Source: a virus
Length of the DNA: 44,796 nt
Strand: one strand, 5' to 3'
IMG/VR virus record: IMGVR_UViG_3300024518_004839
Span: 1-44,796 of that record
Position 1 is the first letter of the stretch. Each line of letters opens with the position of its first letter. Below are positions 21,966-31,552 of this stretch, piece by piece. The notes beneath the pieces were generated by a model. It made no database searches and had not been told where the DNA came from. It saw only the letters and a list, made by a program, of their open reading frames with translations. Position numbers and translations under genes: made by a program.

Positions 21966-22636
21966 TAGACTGTCGCTCCCGCCGAGCTGAAGAGTGAGTT
22001 AAGGAAGCTCGCGCCCTGGCCCGCGACTTGGTTCGAGAACGCACGGTTCGCCATCGCCGACTGGAGTGCCACGTTCGCTGCGCTCTGCCCCGCACCTCCG
22101 AAGTTCGTCACCCGGCTAAGAGACTCGTTGAGGTTCCGACCTGGCGCGTTGCTGTTATTCAACTGCTGCCCGATCTGTTCGTTCCCGAACTGCTGCAACT
22201 GCGCCTCGTTCTCTGGCGTAATCGCCTGCGTGTTCAGTAGGTGGAACAGGTTCTCTCGCGCCGCGAAGACGCCAGGGTCAAGGCCGCCATTGGGACCGTC
22301 AACCAAGGTGCCTTGAGCGAGGAACCTCGAGCGAGGGTCTTCGATCCCGCCCACGAAATCATTGCCCGGGTTGTTCTTGAGCACATTCCCCGAGGCAATC
22401 CCCAAGAGCGAGCGGAGCTGCCCTTGCGTGATTTCGAAATTGCGGCTCCTCGTCCGCTGGTCTCGCTTGGCTGCCTGGATTTGATCGAAGAAGCTGGCGG
22501 CTCCCTGCCCGAGCTGAACGCCCGTGCCGAAGCCTCCGAAGCCGCCCGCGCCAGAGGCAGCACCCGAGCCTGCGGAGCCACTGGCTTCGTTACCGCCGCC
22601 TGCCGACTGAGAGGCTGGCTGTCCGAAACTTGCCAT
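21965..22636 (-). CDS. Probable internal/ejection protein, 223 residues, Gly/Ser/Ala-rich
   Basis: ATG at 22636 (TAATG overlap, AGGTG upstream) is preferred over a TTG five codons earlier. The N-terminal 45 residues are a Gly/Ala/Ser low-complexity segment (SGSAGSGAASGAGGFGG). The remainder is Asn/Gln-rich helix (LQQFGNEQIGQQLNNS). Composition resembles the next two late proteins, consistent with a set of co-packaged internal proteins. Confidence 0.55.
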   Translation of the reverse strand: MASFGQPASQSAGGGNEASGSAGSGAASGAGGFGGFGTGVQLGQGAASFFDQIQAAKRDQRTRSRNFEITQGQLRSLLGIASGNVLKNNPGNDFVGGIEDPRSRFLAQGTLVDGPNGGLDPGVFAARENLFHLLNTQAITPENEAQLQQFGNEQIGQQLNNSNAPGRNLNESLSRVTNFGGAGQSAANVALQSAMANRAFSNQVAGQGASFLNSLFSSAGATV

Positions 22637-23253
22637 TAGATCACCTGCCAAACGAACTTGTCGGATGTGTGTAGGTCCGTGTTCACTGCGTATTCAACCA
22701 TCGTAGTGAACGCCTGAGTGCCACCGTCTCCGTACTCGACCCGCAGACCCGTGAAGAACCCGCCCGACGTGATCGTCGAATCGACACGAAGCGGAGGACG
22801 GTCCGTGCTTTGGTTGTCCTGCATCGAAAGTAGCGCGTTCATCTCGCAAGTGTCTGGTCGCGTGGCCTTCACCAAAGAGATGTTCACGAAGGCGACGCCG
22901 TTCGCCAAGGAAACTTCCCCCAGTTCCCACGGGTGGCGCACCTCAACGTCGATGAAGACCGACGAAGCGGTCCACTTCGCGAGCGAGAGCGCGGGTACTG
23001 TCCACTTCAGATCGAGAGTCTTCTGGATCAGGATCAGCCCCGAGGGGACGGTGCCAAGCGTATGCTCAAGCTCGAGCTCTCCGGAGAAGCCGATCGAGAC
23101 CGGCGACCAATTGACGAACCGGGAGGGAACGATCGCTCTTTCGTCGAGCCGCGCCCGGAGCCTCTCTGCCATCTTCTGGGTGGTCGGGACCCCGGCGCTG
23201 ATCTCGGGACGCTGCGTCAGGTCCCTGAAGCCTCCGCGGGTGCCTTCGGTCAT
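22636..23253 (-). CDS. Tail-associated structural protein, 205 residues
   Basis: ATG at 23253 (ATGA overlap with the hub gene, GGAGG upstream) replaces a longer frame that would lie inside the hub gene. The N-terminus is helical (TQKMAERLRARLDERA), followed by an all-beta body (FVNWSPVSIGFSGELELEH, ASSVFIDVEVRHP). Such a helix-then-beta layout suits a tail knob, needle or short-fibre attachment protein. No specific family recognised. Confidence 0.55.
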   Translation of the reverse strand: MTEGTRGGFRDLTQRPEISAGVPTTQKMAERLRARLDERAIVPSRFVNWSPVSIGFSGELELEHTLGTVPSGLILIQKTLDLKWTVPALSLAKWTASSVFIDVEVRHPWELGEVSLANGVAFVNISLVKATRPDTCEMNALLSMQDNQSTDRPPLRVDSTITSGGFFTGLRVEYGDGGTQAFTTMVEYAVNTDLHTSDKFVWQVI

Positions 23254-26200
23254 CTGGTCCTCCGGGGACCACGGGTCCGGTACCGGAGGATGGCTCGCTG
23301 GATGTCCAGCTCCTTCGACCGGTCGGTCCCCGAGAGGATTTCGTATTGCGAACGACGTCCGCGCTTGCGGTAGCTGAACCCGTAATCGGGATGCTGCCCC
23401 GTCGATGCGTGCTCTGTCGCGTCGTGCGCCGCTACCGCCGTCGAGGATTGGTCGACGAACATCCGGAACACCGCGTCGAGGTCCGCTTGCAGAACGTCCT
23501 GGTCGTTGACGAACGTCATCCCACTGAAGACGTAATCGAAGCCCTCGCCCTGTGGTGAGTACCACTGGGATAGGTACCGCCGGCGCTGCGAGCCCACCAT
23601 GACCAACGCGCGATCGTGGGCGATACCGGACGTCGTGAAGTGGTCGAACCACAGCTCATAGGGAGAGACGTGCGTGACCTTCCGAATCGTCGTCAAGAGG
23701 ACGTCAGAGTCGGAATGGAAGAGCGGGTGATCGACCGGGTCGCCAGCGAACGCCCCGCTGTAAGTCGCCTCCGTGTAGAAGACGATCAAGGCCGGCATCC
23801 CCACAATGTCGACGTGCCAATCCTGAGTCGTCGACTTCATCCCATAGGTGAGAAGGTTCCCGCCGGTGGTGATGAACTCCGTCGCGCGCGCGTAATCGTG
23901 TTCGAAGTCTGACGCCGCGCTATCTGAGTCGTACGCCTCGCGCCCCGTTCCCTGCTTGTAGATCCAGGAGGGTCCCCCGATGAGTGAATGCTCGCCGCGG
24001 ATCCCTGTCCCCTCGTGGCCCGTCGAGATCGAGTCGTGCGCAAACTCGTACTTCGACCAACGACCGAGCTCGTAGGAGAACGTGTAGATCGTGTCCCGTT
24101 GGGTCAGCGCGACCGCGTTCGGGATCGACATCCAGATCTGCTTCTTCCGCGCATTGTGCGAGAGCTGAATCCCCTGGAGTTGCGCCACAGTCAGCGCGTC
24201 CATCGTCTGGCGGATCGACTGGGAGCTCACGTCCTGGATCTCGACTCCGTCCGTCGCGTAAACGGCGCGATCTGGGGAGACGAAAAATGCGCGGTTGTCC
24301 GCGAGCGTTGACGCACGGGAGCCGATACAACCCCGCCCCTGGTGGACTACCACCGGCTGCTCTCCGGTTTCCGTGGCATCGTCTCTGACCGCCCAGATCG
24401 AGCGTTCCTTCAAGATCAGTAGGCGACCGAAGAGTGCCACCAAGGCTACGACCTTATCGGAGTCGTCATCGTTCAACTGCCAGAGGTTCGTTGGCGGGAA
24501 GCTCTCATGCAAAAGCGGCTTCGAGTAGTAGACCCAACCCGGGTGGAGACCCGCGCCGCCGACGACCAACGTCCGCCCCGCGATCGTCGCGGTAGTGAAC
24601 TCTTCCGGCGGGTGGTTATCGATGACCTCGAGCGGCTGCAAGACGAGATCAGACTCCGCCAGACCCGAAGTGAACGTGACTGTCGGCCCCTCGGGAGGCA
24701 CGAGTTTCGGCTTCGGGAGTTGCTGCTCGAGGTACCAAAGGTCCCCGGTCTGCGCCTCCCGGTAGATGTTGATTGTGTCGTAATCTTCGCCATTGATCGT
24801 CAGGAAGAACGAGAGATCGATGTCGAGCGTGTCGTGTCCCCCGCCGGTCGTTCCCGCCGTCGCAAGCGGCATCGCGGAAAGGTTCGACTCTTGCCCGGTG
24901 AGCGAGTTGTAGGTGCTCAACCGGTAGCTATAGGCGGTCGCCGCGACAAGCCCGCCGGCCCCTGCCGAGGAAACCGCATTGTCCAGGGTGATGAACGGGA
25001 CCCCGTAGCCGACCCTGGCGATCCCCATCGGGAACACCTTGAGCGGTCCCATCCCCTCGCCGAAGAGCACCGTTCGATCCTTCGTGTCGATCCCGCCAAC
25101 CCCCGCGGTCGGGCGACCGAGCATCCTGGAACCCACCGGCCAATGACCAGCACCAGCATCGACGTCGTACCGCCAGACCCCACCGTCCTTGACGACGTCG
25201 AGCGTCTGTTGGGTCCGATCGCCGATCGTTCGCGCCCCCGCATGGATTCCGTAGGTCGCCGATCGCTCTCCGCCGATCATGTGCGGAATACCGCTCCAGC
25301 GGCTCTCCCCGCGCCACGGAGACGTGCGGAGGGTGTGAACCCCTGTCTTGTTGTCGCGGACCTGGAGGAGCCTCTCTCGCCCGTCATCCATCGTCTCTGT
25401 CGTCAGCGAGCTCGCCACCGCGGGATCGAAGCTCAGAACCAACGACGCCGGCCACGTCAGTTGGCCATCGGGGGGGTAGGTGTCGAGCGCGATGATCGCC
25501 GCAGAGTTCGCGGGCCGCCCCCCCTGGATGTTCCCGTGGATGCGAACGTCGGTCAGATCGAAGCGGACGGTTTCGGCCTCCGGGGCCAGGGTCCCGACGA
25601 CAACCTGGTCGAGGGCCATCGGTCTCCCGGTGAGGTTTGAAGTTCCCGAGCTCGTCCAGACTCCCGCAGTATCGACCCACGGCTCGAGAAGGGTTGTTCC
25701 TGCCGCAAAGTCGGTCTCGACGAAGAAGGCGAATCGGTAGTCGGTATCGAACGCCAGATCCGCCGAAACCCGCGAAACACGGGTGATCCCGCCGCCAGGA
25801 GCGATGATTCGGCAGTACGCGAACATCCGGAATCCCGAGACCGAGGGCGCAGCAACGGTGATCGCCCAATCCTCTTGCGGAGCCTCGGCGGTACCCGACG
25901 CGATGATGTTCCCGGCGGTCACGAAGGCGTCATCGCCAGGTGGCGGAGCCTTCACGTTTACGCCACAGATAACCCCCCAAGCCTCCGTTTCGTCGACCCG
26001 AACGGTTGTCGCGTTCACGGTCGCGCCCGAGTTCGGGGACACGAGAAGCTCTCCGCCGACTACCGTCACCGGTGGAGGATTCAGGAGAAACGCTCCCGCT
26101 CCGCTGCTCGTGTATGCCGACTTACCGAGGGCCGCCACTTCGTACCCGAGACCCTCCGGTTGCATCACCAAGAGGACGTCGTCATACGCCGAGACAAGGT

Positions 26201-27044
26201 CGAAGCGTTGCGGGATCATCTCCCACCGGTGGACCGTGAAATCGTCACCGGTGTCGACCTCAAAGATGATGACCTGGCCAATCGTCCCGATGAACGGGTA
26301 TCGCCAATCATCCTGATTCGCGAGCGCGACCGCACCGACCGCGAGGAAGTGCGTCCCCGAGGGGGAGACTTCAAGGTCAAGGATCGCTGAAGTCGTCTGG
26401 CGGGAGGTCGAGTTCGACCCATTCATGTAGTAGCGGAGGATCTGGTTGGTGTGGTCCGAATTCATGTTCCACTCGATGCAGAACACGTCATCGATGCTGT
26501 TCCAGTCCTCGTCTACCCCCTCCTGCACGATCGATTGGTCAGCGAAGACCGCGCCCGTCGCTCCGTCGACCGATCGCCAATGGAAGGTGAAGCGGAAATT
26601 GTCCTGCGTGTTGTGCTCGAGGAACATCGCCCAGCCGCCCGTTTGCCCACTGGCTGCCCCGAAGTCTGTCGAGTCACCGGTCGAGCTCGCAATGCACCAG
26701 CGGGAACCGGTCGCCCATTCCGCCAGCCGCTCGAGGTCGAGGTGCGTGACGTACGCGCGGACCACGACGCCGGTCACCGTCGCAAGCCCCGCATCGGTTG
26801 CGGTGTCGAGCGCGAGCGCGTCAGAGGACCAGTCGCTTTGCGTGCAAGAGTCGTCCTCGTAAGAGATCGCCTTGTGGGGGAGGATCTCCTCGATCGCACG
26901 AACCATTGGCGCGCGCCCGCGCACGGAGCGGTATGTGAAATCGACGTTCTTCACGTCCTCGGCAGACCAACGCGGGGACGCCGCACCCTTGCGGGTATCG
27001 AAGAGCCCTTGGAATTCGGTCTGCTCGCGCTCCTGGTATCCCAT
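23250..27044 (-). CDS. Tail hub / stabilisation-type protein with N-terminal LamG-like domain
   Basis: At 1264 residues it begins at ATG 27044 (TAATG overlap); a TTG six codons upstream is less likely. Residues ~75-285 look like a concanavalin/LamG sandwich (WAMFLEHNTQDNFRFTFHWR, GTIGQVIIFEV). The region around 790-1000 matches beta-propeller tail hubs of the P22 gp10 kind: AGRTLVVGGAG, VYYSKPLLHESFPP, FGRLLILKERSIWAVRDD, GCIGSRASTLADNRAFFVSP, RAVYATDGVEIQDVS. Such hubs close the portal channel and anchor fibres. At ~470 residues gp10 is far smaller, so the sugar-binding-type insert and further beta domains are additions, perhaps for receptor binding. Confidence 0.65.
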   Translation of the reverse strand: MGYQEREQTEFQGLFDTRKGAASPRWSAEDVKNVDFTYRSVRGRAPMVRAIEEILPHKAISYEDDSCTQSDWSSDALALDTATDAGLATVTGVVVRAYVTHLDLERLAEWATGSRWCIASSTGDSTDFGAASGQTGGWAMFLEHNTQDNFRFTFHWRSVDGATGAVFADQSIVQEGVDEDWNSIDDVFCIEWNMNSDHTNQILRYYMNGSNSTSRQTTSAILDLEVSPSGTHFLAVGAVALANQDDWRYPFIGTIGQVIIFEVDTGDDFTVHRWEMIPQRFDLVSAYDDVLLVMQPEGLGYEVAALGKSAYTSSGAGAFLLNPPPVTVVGGELLVSPNSGATVNATTVRVDETEAWGVICGVNVKAPPPGDDAFVTAGNIIASGTAEAPQEDWAITVAAPSVSGFRMFAYCRIIAPGGGITRVSRVSADLAFDTDYRFAFFVETDFAAGTTLLEPWVDTAGVWTSSGTSNLTGRPMALDQVVVGTLAPEAETVRFDLTDVRIHGNIQGGRPANSAAIIALDTYPPDGQLTWPASLVLSFDPAVASSLTTETMDDGRERLLQVRDNKTGVHTLRTSPWRGESRWSGIPHMIGGERSATYGIHAGARTIGDRTQQTLDVVKDGGVWRYDVDAGAGHWPVGSRMLGRPTAGVGGIDTKDRTVLFGEGMGPLKVFPMGIARVGYGVPFITLDNAVSSAGAGGLVAATAYSYRLSTYNSLTGQESNLSAMPLATAGTTGGGHDTLDIDLSFFLTINGEDYDTINIYREAQTGDLWYLEQQLPKPKLVPPEGPTVTFTSGLAESDLVLQPLEVIDNHPPEEFTTATIAGRTLVVGGAGLHPGWVYYSKPLLHESFPPTNLWQLNDDDSDKVVALVALFGRLLILKERSIWAVRDDATETGEQPVVVHQGRGCIGSRASTLADNRAFFVSPDRAVYATDGVEIQDVSSQSIRQTMDALTVAQLQGIQLSHNARKKQIWMSIPNAVALTQRDTIYTFSYELGRWSKYEFAHDSISTGHEGTGIRGEHSLIGGPSWIYKQGTGREAYDSDSAASDFEHDYARATEFITTGGNLLTYGMKSTTQDWHVDIVGMPALIVFYTEATYSGAFAGDPVDHPLFHSDSDVLLTTIRKVTHVSPYELWFDHFTTSGIAHDRALVMVGSQRRRYLSQWYSPQGEGFDYVFSGMTFVNDQDVLQADLDAVFRMFVDQSSTAVAAHDATEHASTGQHPDYGFSYRKRGRRSQYEILSGTDRSKELDIQRAILRYRTRGPRRTR

Positions 27045-28645
27045 TACTGGCTTCTTCCCCAAAGACCGCCGCCCGAAGGCTGCTGGCCTGCGCTCTCAGA
27101 GTTGATGCCGTCGAATGACCGGACCGTGGTTGTGGTCCCGGCGGTCCCCTCAAAACTCGGAGAGATGACGTACCCGGCGAGAGACCCGCGCGTCTCCTGC
27201 CCGGTGATCTGGTAGATACGCCACTCGTCCAGACTCGAGATCAGGAAGTCATTGATGTGACCAGAATCGGCGGTCGTGAACGCCACGAAGTCATCGCCTT
27301 CTCCATGCTGTGAGTCACCCCACTGCATCGAGCCAGAGGTGAGCACGGCGGCGAGCTCGTCAACCTGGCCGGCAAGTGCGGTCGCGGCATCCTCGCTTGC
27401 GAGCGCGTAGCAATTAGACCCGACATGGAAGCACCGGAGGTCCGCAATCGTCAAAGGCGACTGAGTGCCCGGCACGAAGACGGTCTCAACGCCGAGCGAC
27501 TTCCAGAAGTTAGCGCCACCAACAGTTGAGTCGATCATACTTTCGTACTCGGCGGCGACCCAATCCGCAGAGAGGGCCGTGCCCTGAACGAAGCGCGCCT
27601 CGTCACCGTACGTCTGCCCCGGGCACGACAGGCCGGTACCTCGACCGATCCCGATGCGCATGTCCTCAACCGTGATCGCAAACGAAGTAAGCTGGTTCAC
27701 TTGCGCGCCGTCAACGTACATCGTGTAGGTGTTGGCGGTGTCGTCGTACACGCCGTCGAACCTATGCCACACCGTCGATGTGCTCGGTGTGATCTGCGTG
27801 TTGAAGTTGTGGACGGTGAGGTCGTCCTCGGCGCAGTAGATGTTGATGTCGTCGGTGTCCGCATTGTCCATAACGAGCTGGAAACCTGGCGTTGTAGAGT
27901 CACCCTCGTTTACCATCCCGAAGACGTACTGAGAGTTGAGCGTGGGGTTCGTCGCGTTCGCCTTCCACCAGTAGGACATCGAGAAGTCTTGCGTGTCCAG
28001 CGTTAGCGCGTCGTTGATCATCGCGTAGGTGCTCTCACTCGCGGTGCCAGTCATGGAGTAGGCACCACTCGCACCACTGAGCACCCACGAGATAGCCGTG
28101 TCATGCACGCCACTCGCGAACTGGTCAGCGCACGTCTCGGTGCCTGGCCCGAACGGAGGGGGTGGCGCGCCGATATCCGCCGTGAGGAAGGGGAAGAAGT
28201 AGTTCCCCTGTCCGCTTGAGTCAGGCTGGTTCGGCTCGCTTACGTCGGGGTCTTCGTTGAGGTGGCAGACGAAGCCGAAGCCCCCGTCAGCGTAGGCTGA
28301 GAACGTGCCCGTCGTGGTGATGTCCGACTGGTCGGTCGTGATCGACGAGTCGCCGTAGAACATGTAGACCGTGAGGTCTGCCGCAGCGGTCGGGTCGAAC
28401 TTGATCCACACCTTGAGCGCGCCAGTCGCCGCGACGTAGCTGATGAGCTCGTGCGGGATCTGGGTTATCATCATGTCGTCAGTGAAAAACGCAATGTCGT
28501 AACCGCTTGACGAGGTGACCTCGCCACCGTTTGCCGTGTCAGCGATGTCGCTATCGACGACCGTGAGCGCAGCGGGGAGGTCGGTCAGGTCGCTGCCGAT
28601 GTGCGTCGAGTTGCAGATTAGTTCTTTGTAAAAGCCAAATGCCAT
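27044..28645 (-). CDS. DUF2341/LamG-domain adhesin, probable tail fibre
   Basis: A 533-residue protein. Residues ~8-105 fit DUF2341 (HIGSDLTDLPAALTVVDSDI, YDIAFFTDD, HELISYVAATGALKVWIKF, VYMFYGDSS). Residues ~170-370 form a LamG-like lectin fold (ALTLDTQDFSMSYWWKA, TVWHRFDGVYDDTANTYTMY). The pair is common in secreted or surface glycan-binding proteins. Placed between adaptor and hub, it is a good candidate for a receptor-binding fibre. ATG at 28645 by TAATG overlap. Confidence 0.65.
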   Translation of the reverse strand: MAFGFYKELICNSTHIGSDLTDLPAALTVVDSDIADTANGGEVTSSSGYDIAFFTDDMMITQIPHELISYVAATGALKVWIKFDPTAAADLTVYMFYGDSSITTDQSDITTTGTFSAYADGGFGFVCHLNEDPDVSEPNQPDSSGQGNYFFPFLTADIGAPPPPFGPGTETCADQFASGVHDTAISWVLSGASGAYSMTGTASESTYAMINDALTLDTQDFSMSYWWKANATNPTLNSQYVFGMVNEGDSTTPGFQLVMDNADTDDINIYCAEDDLTVHNFNTQITPSTSTVWHRFDGVYDDTANTYTMYVDGAQVNQLTSFAITVEDMRIGIGRGTGLSCPGQTYGDEARFVQGTALSADWVAAEYESMIDSTVGGANFWKSLGVETVFVPGTQSPLTIADLRCFHVGSNCYALASEDAATALAGQVDELAAVLTSGSMQWGDSQHGEGDDFVAFTTADSGHINDFLISSLDEWRIYQITGQETRGSLAGYVISPSFEGTAGTTTTVRSFDGINSESAGQQPSGGGLWGRSQ

Positions 28646-29580
28646 TAGACCCCCGTGATCCGGTCAGTCGGCCAGTAGGAATCCTGGCGCCCGAAGGGGT
28701 TTCGGCTCCGTCTCCGGTCCGATCCCAAGCGGCGCGCGACCCCGGCGTTATGCCGTCCAAACTGGCGCATGTTGTCGAGCCCCCGTTGGAACTCTCCGAA
28801 CGCCATCGCCTTGACCGAGTCCTGCTCGAACTCGAACTCGTACGCGCGGTACTTCGCGCCCGCGACAATCACCGGGTGGAATCGCTCGGGGATCCCCGTG
28901 GCTGCCTCCATCTCGTCCCCGTCTGTCGCCGTGAAGCGAGGCCGGCGCCAATACTCGATGGCGTAGGCGCGATCTTCGTCCGGTGGCGGGTAGAGGATGA
29001 TCTCGACGTTCCCCGAAGCATCGACGCCGCGCGCCCACCACTCACCGGGGATCCCGCCGATGACCACGAACGGGTCGGGCCAAAGACGCTGCCGGGTGTG
29101 ACCGTCACGCTTGCCGAGGACTTGGGGGAAGAGGTAGTCGACCACGTCGATCACCGACTCGACGTCAGAGCCGAGGGTTACCTTGTCCTGGATGAACTGG
29201 AACGCCGAGGCGGTACCCGACGCATCGATGATCTCAGAATCGAGAGTCAGAGTAGACGTAGACTGGACGTACGCCGTCACCTCGTAGACGTTCGCCCCAG
29301 CGAGCTTGATGAGCCCGCCGACGTACTCGTCTGCAAGCGCCTGAGACGCGACGTTCCCGGTGTCGAGAACGGTAGTCGTCGCTCCTTTGGTCCACGTCGT
29401 CGTGCCGACAATGTCAGCGCGGGAAGTGAACGTCCCCGAGTCCAGATCCCACGGCCATCGACCTGCCCCGTGGATGTCACGGATCGCGTCGTCGATGAAG
29501 TTCAGGACTTGAGTATCAATCTCCCCCGAGATCGCCCCCAGGGAGTCCCTCACTCGCTCTTTTACGTTTCCGAGGTTCAC
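28645..29580 (-). CDS. Phage adaptor (head-to-tail connector) protein
   Basis: A 311-residue protein. The N-terminal helices (VKERVRDSLGAISGEIDTQV, FIDDAIRDIHGAGRWPWDL), the beta middle and the C-terminal IPERFHPVIVAGAKYRAYEF ... FGEFQRGLDNMR are typical of podovirus/siphovirus adaptor proteins that sit under the portal (P22 gp4-like role). GTG at 29580 is the first good start; it overlaps the previous gene by 65 bases. Position after capsid and before hub agrees. Confidence 0.7.
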   Translation of the reverse strand: MNLGNVKERVRDSLGAISGEIDTQVLNFIDDAIRDIHGAGRWPWDLDSGTFTSRADIVGTTTWTKGATTTVLDTGNVASQALADEYVGGLIKLAGANVYEVTAYVQSTSTLTLDSEIIDASGTASAFQFIQDKVTLGSDVESVIDVVDYLFPQVLGKRDGHTRQRLWPDPFVVIGGIPGEWWARGVDASGNVEIILYPPPDEDRAYAIEYWRRPRFTATDGDEMEAATGIPERFHPVIVAGAKYRAYEFEFEQDSVKAMAFGEFQRGLDNMRQFGRHNAGVARRLGSDRRRSRNPFGRQDSYWPTDRITGV

Positions 29581-29884
29581 GGACGACTCTCGCTTTCCGT
29601 GGACCTGCCGGCTTCTTCGGCTTCGGTGGCTGCTCGAACGGCTCGACCTTCGCCGTCTCGGGCTGGATCGGCTCCGCTTCGTGATCGCCGCTCGCCTCTA
29701 GCCGCAGGTTCTCGAGCTTTGCTTGGTGTCGCTCGTCATCGTTGGCGAGCTGTGAGGTCGTCCGCACGGGCGGTTCGACCGGTCCTTTTTCTGGCCCGGG
29801 TGGTCTCCCCCGAAGCGCAGCGATCCGGAGTTCATACTCCGCCGCGCGCCTTCGAAGTTCCGCTTTTGTGTTCTTCCGAACCAC
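29516..29884 (-). CDS. Unknown charged Pro/Lys-rich protein, 122 residues
   Basis: GTG at 29884 with AAAGGAG seven bases upstream. Basic and disordered-looking: an Arg-rich N-terminal helix (KNTKAELRRRAAEYELRIAA), a Pro/Glu middle (EPIQPETAKVEPFEQPPK) and a Lys/Arg tail. It overlaps the adaptor gene by 65 bases in another frame. It could be a head-associated DNA-binding or assembly factor. No family recognised. Confidence 0.5.
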   Translation of the reverse strand: MVRKNTKAELRRRAAEYELRIAALRGRPPGPEKGPVEPPVRTTSQLANDDERHQAKLENLRLEASGDHEAEPIQPETAKVEPFEQPPKPKKPAGPRKARVVREPRKRKRASEGLPGGDLGGD

Positions 29885-29900
29885 TGCCGAGCTCCTTTGC

Positions 29901-29937
29901 CAAAAAGTGGGGGGAGGGCGATGTCAACCCCCCCCCC
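29901..29937 (-). terminator. Hairpin with T-run after the capsid-decoration gene
   Basis: On the minus strand a run of G (29937-29928) faces CCCCCC (29914-29909), followed by ACTTTTTG (29908-29901). Placed just after the gene ending at 29953, it may reduce transcription beyond the heavily needed capsid genes. Confidence 0.65.
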
Positions 29938-29952
29938 AGAAGAGGATGCGAA

Positions 29953-30519
29953 TTAAACGAGGTCGCCGAACGGGCAAGCGTCGTCGATCCATCCACCGGT
30001 ATCACCGATGAGAATGAAAACATCGCGCTTGTCTTCGGCAGTCGTTGCCCCCGACGCTCCGACCTGGAAGGCCAAAACGTAAACATCACCCGCGGTCTCC
30101 GACACCGGCGGAGTGACCTCAATGAGCGCCCCGGCGGTCGTCGAAGCGCCGTATGCAGTCAAGTGGGCATCGTCCGTGGCGTCAGTGACCGGCACGGCGG
30201 CGGGTCCCCAAGTCTGAACGACACCCCACTCGCCATCCGGAATGTCACCAACGGCAACGCCGAGAGCTGTCGACTCTCCTGCGGTGCCAGCGGCTGCATT
30301 GGTCTGGATCGAGTAGAGAATTGCCTGGACCGGGTTCACGCCCTCGAGCGGGCCGCGAGAGGTGGCGAACGGGTCGATCGTCTGCGACTCCGTGGTAGTC
30401 AACGAACCACTCGGGGTCGCGTCAGTTTCGACAACCGAACCGCCAGTAATCAAAGCCCCGGAAAGGTTCCGGAACGTAGCAAAGCGCCGATTGTACGGAT
30501 CAATTGTGTGCATACTCAT
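29953..30519 (-). CDS. Probable capsid-associated (decoration-like) protein, 188 residues
   Basis: ATG at 30519 with GGAAGGGGG upstream. Beta-rich, Ala/Thr/Gly-rich sequence (LITGGSVVETDATPSGSLTT, DVYVLAFQVGASGATTAED) without Cys clusters; similar small beta proteins directly after the capsid gene decorate or cement heads. It is followed by the only terminator inside the late unit, consistent with matched high expression with the capsid protein. Family not identified. Confidence 0.5.
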   Translation of the reverse strand: MSMHTIDPYNRRFATFRNLSGALITGGSVVETDATPSGSLTTTESQTIDPFATSRGPLEGVNPVQAILYSIQTNAAAGTAGESTALGVAVGDIPDGEWGVVQTWGPAAVPVTDATDDAHLTAYGASTTAGALIEVTPPVSETAGDVYVLAFQVGASGATTAEDKRDVFILIGDTGGWIDDACPFGDLV

Positions 30520-30531
30520 GGTTCCCCCTTC

Positions 30532-31536
30532 CTACAGCGGGCAATCGTGGAGGAGTCCCTGACGTGCGCGGTTCGAGCAAGAGAGCTCGCCCTTCCACAT
30601 GATCCGGCTGAACCGTACCCACTGGCGCTCTGCCTCGCGGAACGGGGTCGGAGTCATGTCGACGTCGCGGTGAACGTTCAGGTTGATGTAGTTGCTGTTC
30701 AGGAAGAGCAGCGTGTCATCCGGTACGTCTCGGTCGAAGAGGACCGTAGTCGCCCGGAACATGAGAGACTCGAATCCAGCATCCGCGGCGAGCGTGTTCA
30801 CAAACCGTTGATTCGTGACGAGCTGGCCTTCGTATGCTTCGTAGGAGTCCTGGGCGGCAAGGATCAGATCCGGCGAGTCTGCACCGCGCGAACAATCCAG
30901 GTAGATCGTGCGCATCGCGTCGATCATCGTTCCCGCGCCTGCTCCAGCGAAGTTCGTAAACTGGTTCTGCCACCAAGTGTTACCAGTCGACGCGATCCCG
31001 CCATAGGCGCGCGTCATGTTCGTATCCTGGAGGAAGTCGAACATCCCGGTGATCTTGAGAGGGTCGGGTGTTGCGGTACCGCGAGCAGCCAGCGCGCCGG
31101 TGTAGCCGTTGTTGATGATGTCCGAGTTGATCTGCTCGCGGAACGAAATCTCCGCTTGCTTCACCTTGGCTTCAAGCAACGAAACGACGCGGGACTCGCC
31201 CATGTTGTCGGTCTCGTGATCGCGCGAGATGACGACCGGCGCCTGGTACTTCTTGGCAACGAACGTCGCGGGGGCAATGCCCTCGGTCGGCTCGGTAAGA
31301 AGATCGTCGTAGCCGCTGAACGCCTGCACCTGAGAGGCTGCATACATCAGCGGAACTTCAATGCTCTGACCACCGTCGAAGAACTTCTTTCGGTCGTTCT
31401 GCGTCAACCACCAGAGGGTGGGAGTTGCATCACTGAAGTTATCGACGATCTGCTTCTGAAACTTCTGAAGCGTCGTGGTCAGGAGCGCATTGTAGCTAGA
31501 GAGGTTGGTCCCTAGCGTCGGATCGATCATCGGCAT
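30532..31536 (-). CDS. Major capsid protein (HK97-like fold)
   Basis: At 334 residues it has the usual length. ATG at 31536 with CAAAGGAGCT upstream. Long N-terminal helix (LTTTLQKFQKQIVDNFSDAT), E-loop-like stretch (SIEVPLMYAASQVQAFSGYD), a spine helix region (EAKVKQAEISFREQINSDII), and a C-terminal P-domain part with TTVLFDRDVPDDTLLFLNSN. Directly after the scaffold gene, the classic pair. Assembles the icosahedral head. Confidence 0.8.
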   Translation of the reverse strand: MPMIDPTLGTNLSSYNALLTTTLQKFQKQIVDNFSDATPTLWWLTQNDRKKFFDGGQSIEVPLMYAASQVQAFSGYDDLLTEPTEGIAPATFVAKKYQAPVVISRDHETDNMGESRVVSLLEAKVKQAEISFREQINSDIINNGYTGALAARGTATPDPLKITGMFDFLQDTNMTRAYGGIASTGNTWWQNQFTNFAGAGAGTMIDAMRTIYLDCSRGADSPDLILAAQDSYEAYEGQLVTNQRFVNTLAADAGFESLMFRATTVLFDRDVPDDTLLFLNSNYINLNVHRDVDMTPTPFREAERQWVRFSRIMWKGELSCSNRARQGLLHDCPL

Positions 31537-31552
31537 CGATCAGCTCCTTTGT

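Noticed and set aside
23253-23652. Upstream extension of the gene 22636-23253
   Set aside because: The extra 133 codons lie in another frame of the hub gene and are Arg/Pro-rich; the ATG at 23253 has GGAGG and an ATGA overlap.
28639-31515. Open frame of 958 codons on the plus strand
   Set aside because: It lies antisense to the adaptor, decoration-like and major capsid genes. Its Arg/Val-rich composition is that of a mirror frame in GC-rich DNA, and it has no ribosome site or recognisable domain.
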